Positions 16,536 to 25,165 are shown, counted from the stretch's first letter. The stretch is DNA of 64,000 nucleotides from Acidaminococcus hominis (GCF_900291475.1 NZ_OLMM01000005.1:500639-564638); one strand, 5' to 3'. Made by a program: numbers and translations. The notes: generated from the letters alone by a model not told the origin.

Positions 16536-16574
16536 AAAAACGCTTTCTCGCAGGTTTGGCGGGAAAGCGTTTTT
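16536..16574 (+). terminator. Rho-independent terminator after the GlcD-type gene
   Basis: Perfect 12-bp stem AAAAACGCTTTC/GAAAGCGTTTTT with a 15-base loop, starting 7 bases after the stop codon. Confidence 0.85.
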
Positions 16575-16607
16575 GATTAACTCAGGCTGAAGTGGGGGAG
16601 CGGCAAC

Positions 16608-16645
16608 AAAAAAAGCCTGCAAACCGAAGTTCACAGGCTCTTTTT
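16608..16645 (-). terminator. Terminator of the SRP RNA gene
   Basis: On the minus strand, AGCCTG...CAGGCT is followed by seven T residues (16608-16614). It also has T residues on the plus side, so it can act in both directions. Confidence 0.75.
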
Positions 16646-16650
16646 ATTTT

Positions 16651-16776
16651 CCCGGCGGGCTGCAGCAACAGGCACCCCTGCGGCACATGAAGGGATCTGC
16701 TTATTGCTGCTTCCTTCCGGACCTGACAAGGTTCACAGGACTCCATTGCGCAGGACCCGCCGCTGCAGTCCGCCGG
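16651..16776 (-). ncRNA. ffs: Signal recognition particle RNA (4.5S type)
   Basis: Read on the minus strand, the ends pair (CCGGCGGACTGCAGC with GCTGCAGCCCGCCGG) and the tip carries the conserved SRP domain IV core with GTCAGGTCCGGAAGG and AAGCAGCA. This short single-hairpin RNA binds Ffh to target membrane proteins. Length is about 126 nt. It lies downstream of tRNA-Ser(GGA) on the same strand and is followed by a terminator. End points are set by the base-paired termini and are approximate. Confidence 0.93.
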
Positions 16777-16802
16777 AAAAATAAAAGCCGCTTGACGCGG
16801 CT
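16776..16802 (-). terminator. Hairpin between tRNA-Ser(GGA) and SRP RNA
   Basis: AGCCGC-GTCAA-GCGGCT on the minus strand, followed by TTTTATTTTTC. It probably terminates or helps process the tRNA transcript. If it terminates fully, the SRP RNA would need a promoter within a few bases, and I do not see one. Confidence 0.6.
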
Positions 16803-16813
16803 GACAGACAAAA

Positions 16814-16903
16814 TGGCGGAGAGTGAGGGATTCGAACCCTCGATACGGTTTCCCGTATACACGCTTTCCAGGCGTGCTCCTTCAACCGCTCGGACAACTC
16901 TCC
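16814..16903 (-). tRNA. tRNA-Ser (anticodon GGA)
   Basis: On the minus strand, GGAGAGT/ACTCTCC acceptor arm, a long variable arm (ATACGGG...CCGTAT) and GGTTCGAATCC T arm. The anticodon stem CACGC/GCGTG encloses CTGGAAA, giving anticodon GGA. A CCA end is encoded at 16814-16816. It reads UCC and UCU codons and is the second serine tRNA in the window. Confidence 0.96.
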
Positions 16904-17006
16904 AGGTTGAATTGCTTAGATAAAGCTATTCAATTGTTTGCAGTAGTCTTGAAGACAACCACGAGGTACAGTATAACCAATTTGCGCTCACTTGTCAACA
17001 TTTTAG

Positions 17007-17036
17007 TTGAATTTTTTTAGGGAAAAAAGGTATAAT
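17007..17036 (+). promoter_or_regulatory. Promoter of dnaX operon
   Basis: TTGAAT (17007-17012), an 18-bp spacer and consensus TATAAT (17031-17036), about 40 bp before the dnaX start. Confidence 0.65.
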
Positions 17037-17079
17037 AGCTAAAGCACATTGTTCAGATAGAACAGAAAGGATGGAAAGT

Positions 17080-18993
17080 ATGGCATACGTTGCTCTGTAT
17101 CGCACCTGGCGGCCGCAGACCTTCGAGGATCTGGTGGGGCAGGCGCATATCAAAACGGCCCTTTCCAACGCCCTGGAATCGGGAAGAATTTCCCATGCGT
17201 ATCTGTTTACAGGGCCCAGAGGGTCAGGGAAGACCAGTACGGCCCGGATTTTGGCCAAGGCCCTGAACTGTGAGCACGGCCCCACAGCCCACCCCTGCAA
17301 CGAATGCACCCTGTGCCGGGAAATTACCGAAGGCACAGCCCCCGATGTCATTGAAATCGACGGGGCCTCCAACCGGGGCATTGAAGAAATGAAAAAGCTC
17401 CGGGATCAGGTGTTTTTTGCCCCGGCAGCCTGCCGTTATAAAGTCTATATCATCGACGAAGTCCATATGATTACCACCGATGCCTTCAATGCGCTGCTGA
17501 AGACCTTGGAGGAACCGCCGGAGCACGTGGTGTTCATATTGGCCACCACGGAGCCCCAGAAGATTCCGGCCACCATCCTGTCCCGGTGCCAGCGGTACGA
17601 TTTTCACCGGGTAACGGTGCCAGAGATTGCCGAGCATCTGGAAAAGGTGGCGGAAGGCAGCCATATTCAGGCGGAAAAGGAAGCCCTGCGGCTGATTGCC
17701 ATCCAGGCGGATGGGGGCATGCGGGACGCACTCAGTCTTTTGGACCAGTGCAGCGTCATGGCCAGTCCCATTACGGCCGAAGCGGTGCGCCAGATGATTG
17801 GCTCCGCCGGCCGGGAAAAAATCCGGCTTCTGACCGAGCAGATCGGCAAACAGGATTTGGCCGGCGCTTTGGCTACCCTGAACGCTCTTTTGGAGCAGGG
17901 CAAGGAGCTAGAGCAGATTTTGGCGGAGCTGATGGAATATTTCCGGGCTCTCCTGCTGTATCAGGTGGACCCGGCCTATCAGGATATTTACGTAACCGAT
18001 GAGGAAACGGAACTGGCCCGGCTGGCCCCCTTGTTCAGCCGGCCCCAGCTGATGGCCAGCGAAGAAAAGCTGCACCAGGCAGCGGCCGAATGCAAGCGGT
18101 CCCTGCGCAAGAAAATCGTGGGGGAGCTTTGCCTGTATGACCTGTGTAAGCACCAGGGGTCGTCAGAAGCGGCTTTGGAAGCCCGGATCCGCAGCCTGGA
18201 AGAACAGGTGGCGGCCCTGACCGCCGGCGGCTTTACGGCTCCGGCAGCGGCACCCTTAGGCGGCAGTGCGCTTCCGGCAGCCCCGGCTTTTGCTTCGCCG
18301 GCAGCGCCGGCCTTTACGCCTAAAACTGCCAGTGTACCTGACGCACCGGCGGTGCCAGCCTGGACGCCGGAACCGGCCGTTTTCCCCAAGGCAGAGCCCA
18401 AGCCCCCGGCAGCTCCGGTGGTGCCTAGTGCGCCAGTGGTTCCTACGGCTGCGCCAGCAGCTGCTGCCGCAAATGTCACACCTCTGTCACGAGAAGGGGT
18501 TGCACAAGGGGAAGAACTATGGCAGACTGTGATACAGGGGCTAAAGCAGCGCCGGAAACGGGCGTTTTTGGTATACGCCAAAATGGCCCAGGTGGGCTCT
18601 TTTGCCAACCAGGTGCTGACTTTGGTAGTGGATTCGGAAAGCCTGAAAGAGCGCTTTGAAACCCCGGATCTGCACAATCTAATGACGGATATTTTAAAGG
18701 AGCGCACGGGACAGCCCATTGGGCTAGCCGTGGTGCTCCAGGCTGGAGGTTTGCCTCCGGAACCGGCCCGCTGGGCGGCGCCCCAAACGCCTCCCCAGCC
18801 CGCAGCTCCGGTTGCGCCCAAGGCCGCTCCCCAGGCAGCCCCGGAGCCTGCGCCTCAGGCAGCAGCTCCGGCCCCGGCCGTAAATGAGCAGCCAGCCGCC
18901 AAGGAAAAGCCGGCGGAACCGGAGGAATTGCCTCCGGGCGTAAAAAAGGCGCTTTCGGTATTTGGCGGTAAGGTATATAAAGAAGAACCATAA
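17080..18993 (+). CDS. dnaX: DNA polymerase III subunit gamma/tau
   Basis: A 637-residue clamp-loader subunit. The AAA+ part carries Walker A GPRGSGKT (Lys51), a four-cysteine zinc site (Cys64, 73, 76, 79) and a DEVH Walker B. After residue about 380 come an alanine/proline-rich linker, a short folded segment (about 485-565) likely to contact the polymerase, and a second Ala/Pro-rich tail. ATG 17080 gives the family N-terminus MAYVALYRTWRP and good AAAGG spacing; ATG 17071 is also possible. An in-frame A AAA AAG heptamer at 18942-18948 lies too near the end to make a gamma form. ybaB and recR follow, a very common bacterial order. Confidence 0.95.
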   Translation: MAYVALYRTWRPQTFEDLVGQAHIKTALSNALESGRISHAYLFTGPRGSGKTSTARILAKALNCEHGPTAHPCNECTLCREITEGTAPDVIEIDGASNRGIEEMKKLRDQVFFAPAACRYKVYIIDEVHMITTDAFNALLKTLEEPPEHVVFILATTEPQKIPATILSRCQRYDFHRVTVPEIAEHLEKVAEGSHIQAEKEALRLIAIQADGGMRDALSLLDQCSVMASPITAEAVRQMIGSAGREKIRLLTEQIGKQDLAGALATLNALLEQGKELEQILAELMEYFRALLLYQVDPAYQDIYVTDEETELARLAPLFSRPQLMASEEKLHQAAAECKRSLRKKIVGELCLYDLCKHQGSSEAALEARIRSLEEQVAALTAGGFTAPAAAPLGGSALPAAPAFASPAAPAFTPKTASVPDAPAVPAWTPEPAVFPKAEPKPPAAPVVPSAPVVPTAAPAAAAANVTPLSREGVAQGEELWQTVIQGLKQRRKRAFLVYAKMAQVGSFANQVLTLVVDSESLKERFETPDLHNLMTDILKERTGQPIGLAVVLQAGGLPPEPARWAAPQTPPQPAAPVAPKAAPQAAPEPAPQAAAPAPAVNEQPAAKEKPAEPEELPPGVKKALSVFGGKVYKEEP

Positions 18994-19017
18994 CACAATT
19001 TCAGGAGGAATGAACCA

Positions 19018-19350
19018 ATGTTTAAAGGCGGAATGGGTATGAACAACATGCAGGGCATGCTGAAGAAAGTACAAAAAATGCAGAGCGAAATGAGCAAGCT
19101 CCAGGAAGAGCTGAAGGAGCGCACCGTAGAAGCCACTTCCGGCGGTGAAGCCGTAAAGGTCGTGGTCAACGGCAACAAGAACCTGGTAAGCCTGACCCTG
19201 TCCCCGGACGCAGTGGATCCGGAAGACGTAGAAATGCTCCAGGACCTGATTGTGACGGCTGTCAACGAAGCCATGAAAATGGTGGACGACATGACCGAAA
19301 AGGAATTGGGCAAGGTTACCGGCGGCATGAAACTGCCCGGCATGTTTTAA
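19018..19350 (+). CDS. ybaB: YbaB/EbfC nucleoid-associated protein
   Basis: A 110-residue DNA-binding protein of the YbaB/EbfC family, which dimerises like tweezers and coats DNA. It has an N-terminal methionine- and glutamine-rich helix (MLKKVQKMQSEMSKLQEEL), then the conserved VEATSGGEAVKVVVNGNKNLVSLTL sheet region and a C-terminal helix. CAGGAGGA upstream gives a firm start. It sits between dnaX and recR, the standard synteny, in the same operon. Confidence 0.95.
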   Translation: MFKGGMGMNNMQGMLKKVQKMQSEMSKLQEELKERTVEATSGGEAVKVVVNGNKNLVSLTLSPDAVDPEDVEMLQDLIVTAVNEAMKMVDDMTEKELGKVTGGMKLPGMF

Positions 19351-19359
19351 GGCAAAATC

Positions 19360-19956
19360 ATGCGAATGGTAAAACCCATGGCCCGGCTGTACGAACAGCT
19401 GCGGAAGCTGCCGGGCATCGGGTCCAAGTCCGCCCTGCGGCTGTCCTACCATGTGCTGGACATGAAGCAGGAGGATGTAGAGGCTCTGGCCCAGGCCCTT
19501 TTGGATGCGAAGAAGCACGTCCATCTGTGCCGGCAGTGCTTTGATTTGTGCGAAGGGGACCTGTGCGAAATCTGCCAGGACGCCAAGCGGGACCAAAGCC
19601 TGGTGTGCGTGGTGGAACAGCCCCAGGATGTAGCTGCCATGGAACGGACCCGGGGCTACCAGGGCCTGTATCACGTGCTCCACGGAGTCCTGTCCCCCCT
19701 GGATGGTATTGGGCCGGACCGGCTGAAAATCCGGGAACTGCTCCGCCGTCTCCAGGACGGAAAAATCAAGGAAGTGATCCTGGCCACCAATTCCGATGTG
19801 GAAGGGGAAGCAACGGCCAATTATTTGGCCGGATTGATCCGTCCCACCGGGGTGAAGGTCAGCCGGATTGCTCATGGTCTGCCGGTAGGCGGGGACCTGG
19901 AATATGCGGACGAACTGACCCTGTATAAAGCGCTGGAAAACCGGCGTGAGTTATGA
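19360..19956 (+). CDS. recR: Recombination protein RecR
   Basis: A 198-residue recombination mediator that works with RecO (and RecF) to load RecA at gaps. It shows a helix-hairpin-helix (LRKLPGIGSKSALRLSYH), a four-cysteine zinc finger (CRQCFDLCEGDLCEIC) and a Toprim domain (VCVVEQPQDVAAMERT...VILATNSDVEGEATA), followed by the C-terminal VSRIAHGLPVGGDLEYAD motif. It begins 9 bases after ybaB. ATG 19366 is an in-frame alternative, with the AAGGC site favouring 19360. Confidence 0.96.
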   Translation: MRMVKPMARLYEQLRKLPGIGSKSALRLSYHVLDMKQEDVEALAQALLDAKKHVHLCRQCFDLCEGDLCEICQDAKRDQSLVCVVEQPQDVAAMERTRGYQGLYHVLHGVLSPLDGIGPDRLKIRELLRRLQDGKIKEVILATNSDVEGEATANYLAGLIRPTGVKVSRIAHGLPVGGDLEYADELTLYKALENRREL

Positions 19957-19969
19957 AAGGTGAAATACC

Positions 19970-20215
19970 ATGGAAGTTTGGGCTGTAGGCGCTGCGGCGC
20001 TGGTTGTGCTCTTTATTGTCATCAATATGTTTTCCCTGTCCCTGAAGCTTTTGTGGAACGGCTTCTGCGGCATGGTGCTGTTGTGGATTTTCAATATGGT
20101 AGGCTCCCTGGTGGGCGTAACGCTGCATATTGATGTGGTTTCCGCCCTGGTAGCCGGTTTCTTCGGCGTCCCCGGGGTTGTCCTGCTGCTGCTGTACCAG
20201 CTGGCGGGGCACTGA
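19970..20215 (+). CDS. BofA-family small membrane protein
   Basis: An 81-residue protein with two to three hydrophobic helices and the BofA-family C-terminus (VVSALVAGFFGVPGVVLLLLYQL). In spore formers BofA restrains the SpoIVFB protease and is found downstream of recR, the same position as here. In an organism presumed non-sporulating its role is unknown and may be a relic or a general intramembrane-protease modulator. GAAAGGTG before ATG supports the start. The GtrA gene starts 4 bases after its stop. Confidence 0.78.
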   Translation: MEVWAVGAAALVVLFIVINMFSLSLKLLWNGFCGMVLLWIFNMVGSLVGVTLHIDVVSALVAGFFGVPGVVLLLLYQLAGH

Positions 20216-20219
20216 GCCT

Positions 20220-20615
20220 ATGGAACTGCATAAATCGGATAACGAAAAAGTCCGGATTTTGTGCTACCTGATGATCGGCGGCACTGCGGCCCTGTTTGAA
20301 TGGGCGCTGGTTTACCTGTTTAGTCAGGTCTGGGGCTGGAATTATCTTCTGGCCACAGCCCTGGCCTATTTCTGTTCCACAGTCTGCCACTACCTGGCCA
20401 CCAATATCTGGGTTTTTACCAGTGGTGTCCGGTACAGCAAATCCAAAGAGTTTTCCCTGGTGCTGCTGGTTTCCACCATGGGATTGGTACTGAATGTGCT
20501 GCTGATGCGAATTTTCGTTGGAGCCCTGGGCTACAGCGTAATGCCGTCCAAAATTGCAGCCTCTGCCCTTGTGACAGTTTGGAACTATTGTTCCAGGAAA
20601 AAATGGATTTACTAA
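20220..20615 (+). CDS. GtrA-family membrane protein
   Basis: A 131-residue, four-helix protein of the GtrA family, thought to help move undecaprenyl-linked sugars across the membrane. Family-typical segments are present: YLMIGGTAALFEWALVYLF, YFCSTVCHYLATNIWVF and the final WNYCSRKKWIY. I chose ATG 20220 (MELHKSDNEK), since an upstream in-frame start would run through the end of bofA. It has a poor ribosome site and may depend on translational coupling. It is followed by lipid genes, consistent with envelope work, but no glycosyltransferase is adjacent. Confidence 0.75.
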   Translation: MELHKSDNEKVRILCYLMIGGTAALFEWALVYLFSQVWGWNYLLATALAYFCSTVCHYLATNIWVFTSGVRYSKSKEFSLVLLVSTMGLVLNVLLMRIFVGALGYSVMPSKIAASALVTVWNYCSRKKWIY

Positions 20616-20630
20616 AGGAGTAAGTTTGCC

Positions 20631-21575
20631 ATGCTTCGTCAAATCGTAGACATCGATGCATTTCACAAGGTGCTGCTGGTGCACAATTATAGTGCCGGAA
20701 AACAGACCTTTTTCAGCGGCATCCACAAAAACGTGGATAAGATGGCCAAGCAGCTGCTGCAGCTGTACGGACCGGATCGGTTCGAATACGTCCAGGTCTC
20801 TACTTTTGCCGCCACCCAGGAAGTGGGCCGGCGGATCTGCGAAGAAAAGGTGGAGTGGGTGATTGTGGCCGGCGGGGACGGGACCCTGCGGGCTTTGGTG
20901 GAAGTTTGTGTGGATGCGGATTACTGGCCCTATGTCAGTATCTATCCGGCAGGCACTGTGAACCTGGTGGCCAAAGAGCTCCAGCAGCGCACCGACGTGA
21001 ACAACTGGATGTTCCAGGTTTCCAAGGGCTTTACCACCCCGGTCTGCCTGGGCCGGGCCAACGACAGGATTTTCCTGACCGTGGCCGGGATTGGGGTGGA
21101 CTCCCTGGTGGTGGATAAGGTGACCCCCAAGGAAAAGAAATATCTGTCTACGCTGGCCTATGTGCGCCAGAGCGGCAAGGTGGTGGGCAGCGAAATGCTC
21201 CTTCATAACTGGAAGTACCGCTTCCAGGTAATGATTGATGATGATGGGGTTTGGCACGAGGCCAGCTCCGCCATTGTTACCAAAAGCCGCTACTATGCCG
21301 GCCGGTTCTCCCTGGTGAATGGGGGCTCCCTGTCCAATCCTGTGCTCCACGTGTGCCTGTTTACCAAGGACCGGTGCGTGGATTTCCTGCGCTATACGGC
21401 CCTGATTGCAGCCGATATGCTGAGCCTGGACAAAAGCGTGGAAATCTACCCGGCGTCCCGGGTAGAAATTCGCTGCAACGTGAAGCAGTTTGCCGCAGAG
21501 CTGGACGGAGACGCGGTGGTCACGTCGCCGTTGTCCATTTCGCTGCTTCCCAAAGCACTCCAATTTATTTCGTAA
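20631..21575 (+). CDS. Diacylglycerol kinase-family lipid kinase
   Basis: A 314-residue soluble lipid kinase of the DAGK catalytic family (DgkB/YegS-like). The nucleotide loop VAGGDGTLRALVE (about 82-94) is diagnostic, and the C-terminal beta-sandwich is present (SLSNPVLHVCLFT and ELDGDAVVTSPLSISLLP). It phosphorylates diacylglycerol or a related lipid. TAAAGGAG upstream supports the start. The next gene is an LTA-synthase-like transferase, whose Gram-positive relatives release diacylglycerol, so the pair may form a recycling unit. The exact lipid is not shown by the sequence. Confidence 0.82.
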   Translation: MLRQIVDIDAFHKVLLVHNYSAGKQTFFSGIHKNVDKMAKQLLQLYGPDRFEYVQVSTFAATQEVGRRICEEKVEWVIVAGGDGTLRALVEVCVDADYWPYVSIYPAGTVNLVAKELQQRTDVNNWMFQVSKGFTTPVCLGRANDRIFLTVAGIGVDSLVVDKVTPKEKKYLSTLAYVRQSGKVVGSEMLLHNWKYRFQVMIDDDGVWHEASSAIVTKSRYYAGRFSLVNGGSLSNPVLHVCLFTKDRCVDFLRYTALIAADMLSLDKSVEIYPASRVEIRCNVKQFAAELDGDAVVTSPLSISLLPKALQFIS

Positions 21576-21587
21576 GGAGCGGCTACT

Positions 21588-23621
21588 GTGAAAAAAATAT
21601 CTCTTGGGGGACTGATCGTACTCCTTTTTTTGGCAATTGAATTCGTCTACAACTGGACCCTGGTCCAGGACATTCGCCCCTTTCCCTGGGCAGAATGCTG
21701 GTACCATGCCCTGAATGGCTTCCTCCGGGACCTGCTGCTTATGGGGGTGGCCCTGTTCCTGTACCGGGAGCGGCGGAGAATCAAGGACAGAACCCTCCGG
21801 TATTTTCCGGTGGTAGTGGTGGGCATTCTGTATCTGCTGGATGCGGTGTTTATGGTCACCTACCTGGAAATGGATACGGGCTTTATGACCGTCCTTTCCG
21901 TAATTACCGGGCTGTTCAACAATATTGTCCTGGTACTGCTGTGCGCCATGCTGTACCACCACTGGCCCAACCGCCCTATGAAGGCCCTGTATTTCCTGGC
22001 GTACTATTTCACCTGCATCATTATGCTGGGGGACGCCATTTACTTCTGGAATACCTCCATGCACGTGGAAAGCGTGCTGTTTGAGAACCTGAACTGGTAT
22101 GCGGCCAAGGGCATTCTGGAAACCACAGCACCCTGGCAGCTGGCCGTAATCGCAGTGGTGCTGCTGGCCTTTATTCCCCTTTTCCGGGTGGTGCATCCCA
22201 AACGGAAAAAGCCCAACCTGCCCTGGTCCCTGCTGTGCCTGGTGATGTTTGCCATGGGCCTGAATGTGGCCTATGCGCTTTTGGCGGAAGGCACCTACAA
22301 GGCCATTGACAGCGTCAGCGGCCTGGATATCGAGGTGGACCTGGAAAAGACCCGGAAACCTACCCGCAACAGCATTGCTTATCCCATTAACGTGAACTTT
22401 GTGGGCAAGGCCCTGTTCAAGACGGATAAGGTGGTCAAGGAGCCCTGGAAGTATACGGAACGGACCTTGACGGACCAGGATAAGGAAGCCCTGTCCAAGC
22501 TGGGCATCTATCCCAAACCGGAAGCGGTGCCCCGGCAGCAGCCGGCCTACGACCGGGTGGTGCTGCTGATTTTGGAATCCGTGCACCGGGACTACATTCA
22601 TTACTACAATTCCAATATTCCGGCGGAAACCACTCCATACCTGGACTCCCTGCTGAAACGGTATCCCAAGGTGGACCATTACTACTCCTCGGCGGTGCCT
22701 ACCACCCAGGGCCTGAATGCCACCTTCCGCTCCCAGCTGATCTACGATGGGGACCTGCCGGGAGAAAACCAGCCGTCCCTGTACCGCTCTATGCAGGGGG
22801 CGGGCTACACCGGCTATTTCCTCAGCGCCTCCAGCCGGTACTACAACAATGAGTACCGGGAGTATCCGGCCCAATTTGGCATGGAACATTACCTGGCCAA
22901 GGAAGACATTGCCGGTATGGGCTACAAGGGTGCTAGCGGCTGGGGCTTTCACAATGATGTGATGTACGATGCCGCCCTGCGGATCTTGAATGAGCACAAA
23001 AACGACAAGCTGCTGCTGGTCTGCAAGACCCTGGATATGCATCAGCCCTATCCCTATTACGGCTACAGCTATGCAGAAATGCCGGAATCCGTACGGGATC
23101 AGGGAACGGCCACGGTCTGCGGCATGTACTGGGTGGACAAGACCTTGCAGCACTTCTTTGCGGAAGCAGATGCGGAAGGACTGATGGATGACCGGACCCT
23201 GTTTATCGTTACGGCGGACCACAACCCCCATTCCGGGGGTGAATACAAGACCCTGGTGGATAATCCCCAGGATAAGCAGAGTGTAGCTCCCATTCCCTTG
23301 CTCTTTATCTCCAAAAATTTGGCGCCGCTCTTCCAGCTGGACGAAACCATGTATGCCAGCCAGGAAGATTTGGCACCTACCCTGCTGACCCTGGAAGGCC
23401 AGCAGGTGCCCAAGGAATTCATGGGCCGGGATCTGCTGACGACCGCAGCTCATCCCTATGGTTTGGGATACTTTGGAGGCAAGGCCTACTACTATGCAGC
23501 CGATGATTACATCATTGCCACCTTGGACGAGGAGCATCCGGATACGGAAGCCAAAGATGCCCTTGCCAACTACATTATGTACAACTACATCAATCGGCAT
23601 ATTGAATTTCAACCTAAATAA
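21588..23621 (+). CDS. LTA synthase-like sulfatase-fold transferase
   Basis: A 677-residue membrane enzyme with about five N-terminal helices (residues 5-240) and an extracytoplasmic alkaline-phosphatase/sulfatase-fold domain from about 320. Catalytic features are LLILESVHRDY (metal glutamate), SAVPTTQG (nucleophile threonine) and TADHNPHSGG (metal Asp-His and His). The family includes LtaS (phosphoglycerol from phosphatidylglycerol) and phosphoethanolamine transferases. In a diderm lacking classical LTA it may decorate LPS or another surface polymer. The start is GTG 21588 with AAGGAGC upstream. Its stop codon overlaps the structured leader of the next gene, and a DAG kinase gene lies directly upstream. 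Confidence 0.82.
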   Translation: MKKISLGGLIVLLFLAIEFVYNWTLVQDIRPFPWAECWYHALNGFLRDLLLMGVALFLYRERRRIKDRTLRYFPVVVVGILYLLDAVFMVTYLEMDTGFMTVLSVITGLFNNIVLVLLCAMLYHHWPNRPMKALYFLAYYFTCIIMLGDAIYFWNTSMHVESVLFENLNWYAAKGILETTAPWQLAVIAVVLLAFIPLFRVVHPKRKKPNLPWSLLCLVMFAMGLNVAYALLAEGTYKAIDSVSGLDIEVDLEKTRKPTRNSIAYPINVNFVGKALFKTDKVVKEPWKYTERTLTDQDKEALSKLGIYPKPEAVPRQQPAYDRVVLLILESVHRDYIHYYNSNIPAETTPYLDSLLKRYPKVDHYYSSAVPTTQGLNATFRSQLIYDGDLPGENQPSLYRSMQGAGYTGYFLSASSRYYNNEYREYPAQFGMEHYLAKEDIAGMGYKGASGWGFHNDVMYDAALRILNEHKNDKLLLVCKTLDMHQPYPYYGYSYAEMPESVRDQGTATVCGMYWVDKTLQHFFAEADAEGLMDDRTLFIVTADHNPHSGGEYKTLVDNPQDKQSVAPIPLLFISKNLAPLFQLDETMYASQEDLAPTLLTLEGQQVPKEFMGRDLLTTAAHPYGLGYFGGKAYYYAADDYIIATLDEEHPDTEAKDALANYIMYNYINRHIEFQPK

Positions 23622-23743
23622 AAGGGCAGCAGGCCCCGCCGTTGGCGGCCCGCAGGCTGGGGGATACGTCCCCGGGAGGGTGTGCAGGCTGCGCACCCTC
23701 TTTCTTGTACCTGGCAGGTTCCAGACGGAGGCTGTTGCCCTTT
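23621..23743 (+). ncRNA. Structured leader RNA before the MATE gene
   Basis: The ends pair over 12 bp with one G-U (AAAGGGCAGCAG, 23621-23632, with CTGTTGCCCTTT, 23732-23743). Inside are CCGCC/GGCGG, GGGG-GATACG-TCCCC, a long hairpin GAGGGTGTGCA/TGCGCACCCTC followed by TTTCTT, and CTGG/CCAG. A closed multi-branch fold ahead of a transporter gene suggests a cis-regulatory RNA. I could not assign it to a known riboswitch class. Confidence 0.55.
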
Positions 23744-23772
23744 CTGCTTATTTTTACCAAGGAGGTGTTTGC

Positions 23773-25137
23773 GTGGAAAACAGCAGCAGGGAAGGAACCT
23801 TTACTTCCCGGTTACGGCGCATCATGAGCGTTATGGTGCCCATCCTGATTACCCAGATGGCCATCCAGGGGCTCAGTTTGTTTGACACGGTCATGAGCGG
23901 TCACGCGGGCACCAATGAACTGGCCGGCGTGGCCATTGGCGCCAATATCTGGATGCCCCTGTTTACCGGTTTAAACGGCATCCAGCAGGCCCTGACCCCC
24001 ATTGTGGCCAACTACCGGGGGGCCGGGGAGAACAAAAGCATTGCCGGAGCTGTGTTCAGTGGGCTGGTGCTGTCCTGCCTCCTGACGGTGCTGGTCATTA
24101 CCGCGGGGATTCTCTTTTTGCCGTCCATTTTGGGCACCATGAACCTGACCCCGGAAGTATACCGGGTGGCCTACCGCTACCTGGGTTTTTCCGCTTTCAG
24201 CGTTCTGCCCCTTTTTGCCTCCAATATGCTCCGCTGTTTTGTAGACAGCATGGGCTATACCCAGGTGACCATGCGGCTGTTTCTTTTGACGGTGCCCATC
24301 AACGCCGCCATGAACTATATCTTTATCTTTGGCAAGCTGGGAGCCCCGGCCCTGGGCGGACCCGGCGCCGGGGTGGGGACCTCCATTTCCTGCTGGATCC
24401 TGCTTTTATGCTTTGTGGTGGTGTTAAAACGCCTGAAAGTGTTTGCCGGCTACCGGATTTTTGATCCTTCCGGTTTTTCCTTTGCCCATTTGCGGGAACA
24501 CCTCCGGGTGGGACTTCCCATGGGCGTGGGAATCTTCCTGGAAACCAGTATTTTCGGGGTGGAATGTTTGTTTGTGGCCCGCTTTGGCACCATCGCTGTA
24601 GCTGCCAACCAAGCCGCTATGAGCTTTTGCAGTATGCTGTACATGATTCCTTTGAGCTTTTCCCTGGCGCTCACCATTTTGGTGGGGGCGTATGTGGGGG
24701 CGGCGGACTTTCGGCTAGCCAAAAAGTACGCCTCCACGGGCCGGCTGGCCAATCTGATGACCGGAGCCTTTTTCGCCGCTGTGCTGCTTTTGGGCCGGGA
24801 CTGGATTGCGGCCCTGTACACCACGGATCCCAGCCTCATTGGACCCATCAAGCATTTCCTGATTTTTGCGGTAGCCTTCCAGTTCTGTGACAGTACCGCC
24901 GCCCCCATTCAGGGGGTACTCCGGGGCTACAAGGACGTAAAGGCCACCTTCTATTCGGCTCTGGCGGCCTACTGGCTGATTTCCCTGCCGGCGGGGCTGT
25001 TTTTGGACCACGGGGTGCACCTGGGTCCGGACGGCTACTGGCTGGGGCTGATTACGGGCATCTTTTTCTCCGCCCTGTTTCTGACCTTGCGGCTCCGGTA
25101 TATTGAGCGCAAGTTCAGTGGGCCGGCGCTGGAGTAG
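23773..25137 (+). CDS. MATE-family multidrug/toxin efflux transporter
   Basis: A 454-residue transporter with twelve predicted helices of the MATE family, which expel drugs or metabolites using a sodium or proton gradient. The first helix begins MVPILITQMAIQGLSLFDTVMSGHAG, and the repeat in the second half shows VGLPMGVGIFLETSIF. It resembles NorM-type members. The start is GTG 23773 with AAGGAGG 9 bases upstream; longer in-frame starts overlap the preceding gene and are rejected. A structured leader (23621-23743) precedes it and may control expression. The substrate is not predictable. Confidence 0.88.
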   Translation: MENSSREGTFTSRLRRIMSVMVPILITQMAIQGLSLFDTVMSGHAGTNELAGVAIGANIWMPLFTGLNGIQQALTPIVANYRGAGENKSIAGAVFSGLVLSCLLTVLVITAGILFLPSILGTMNLTPEVYRVAYRYLGFSAFSVLPLFASNMLRCFVDSMGYTQVTMRLFLLTVPINAAMNYIFIFGKLGAPALGGPGAGVGTSISCWILLLCFVVVLKRLKVFAGYRIFDPSGFSFAHLREHLRVGLPMGVGIFLETSIFGVECLFVARFGTIAVAANQAAMSFCSMLYMIPLSFSLALTILVGAYVGAADFRLAKKYASTGRLANLMTGAFFAAVLLLGRDWIAALYTTDPSLIGPIKHFLIFAVAFQFCDSTAAPIQGVLRGYKDVKATFYSALAAYWLISLPAGLFLDHGVHLGPDGYWLGLITGIFFSALFLTLRLRYIERKFSGPALE

Positions 25138-25165
25138 GGAGCGTGTTCCAAAGCACGGCTGTCCT

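Noticed and set aside
18942-18948. A AAA AAG slippery heptamer in dnaX
   Set aside because: It is in the right frame, but lies 15 codons from the stop; a -1 shift would end after seven more residues, giving nearly the same size and no gamma form.
20091-23696. A 1201-codon open frame on the minus strand
   Set aside because: It is antisense to bofA, gtrA, the lipid kinase and the transferase, has no ribosome site or known domain, and reflects GC-rich codon bias.
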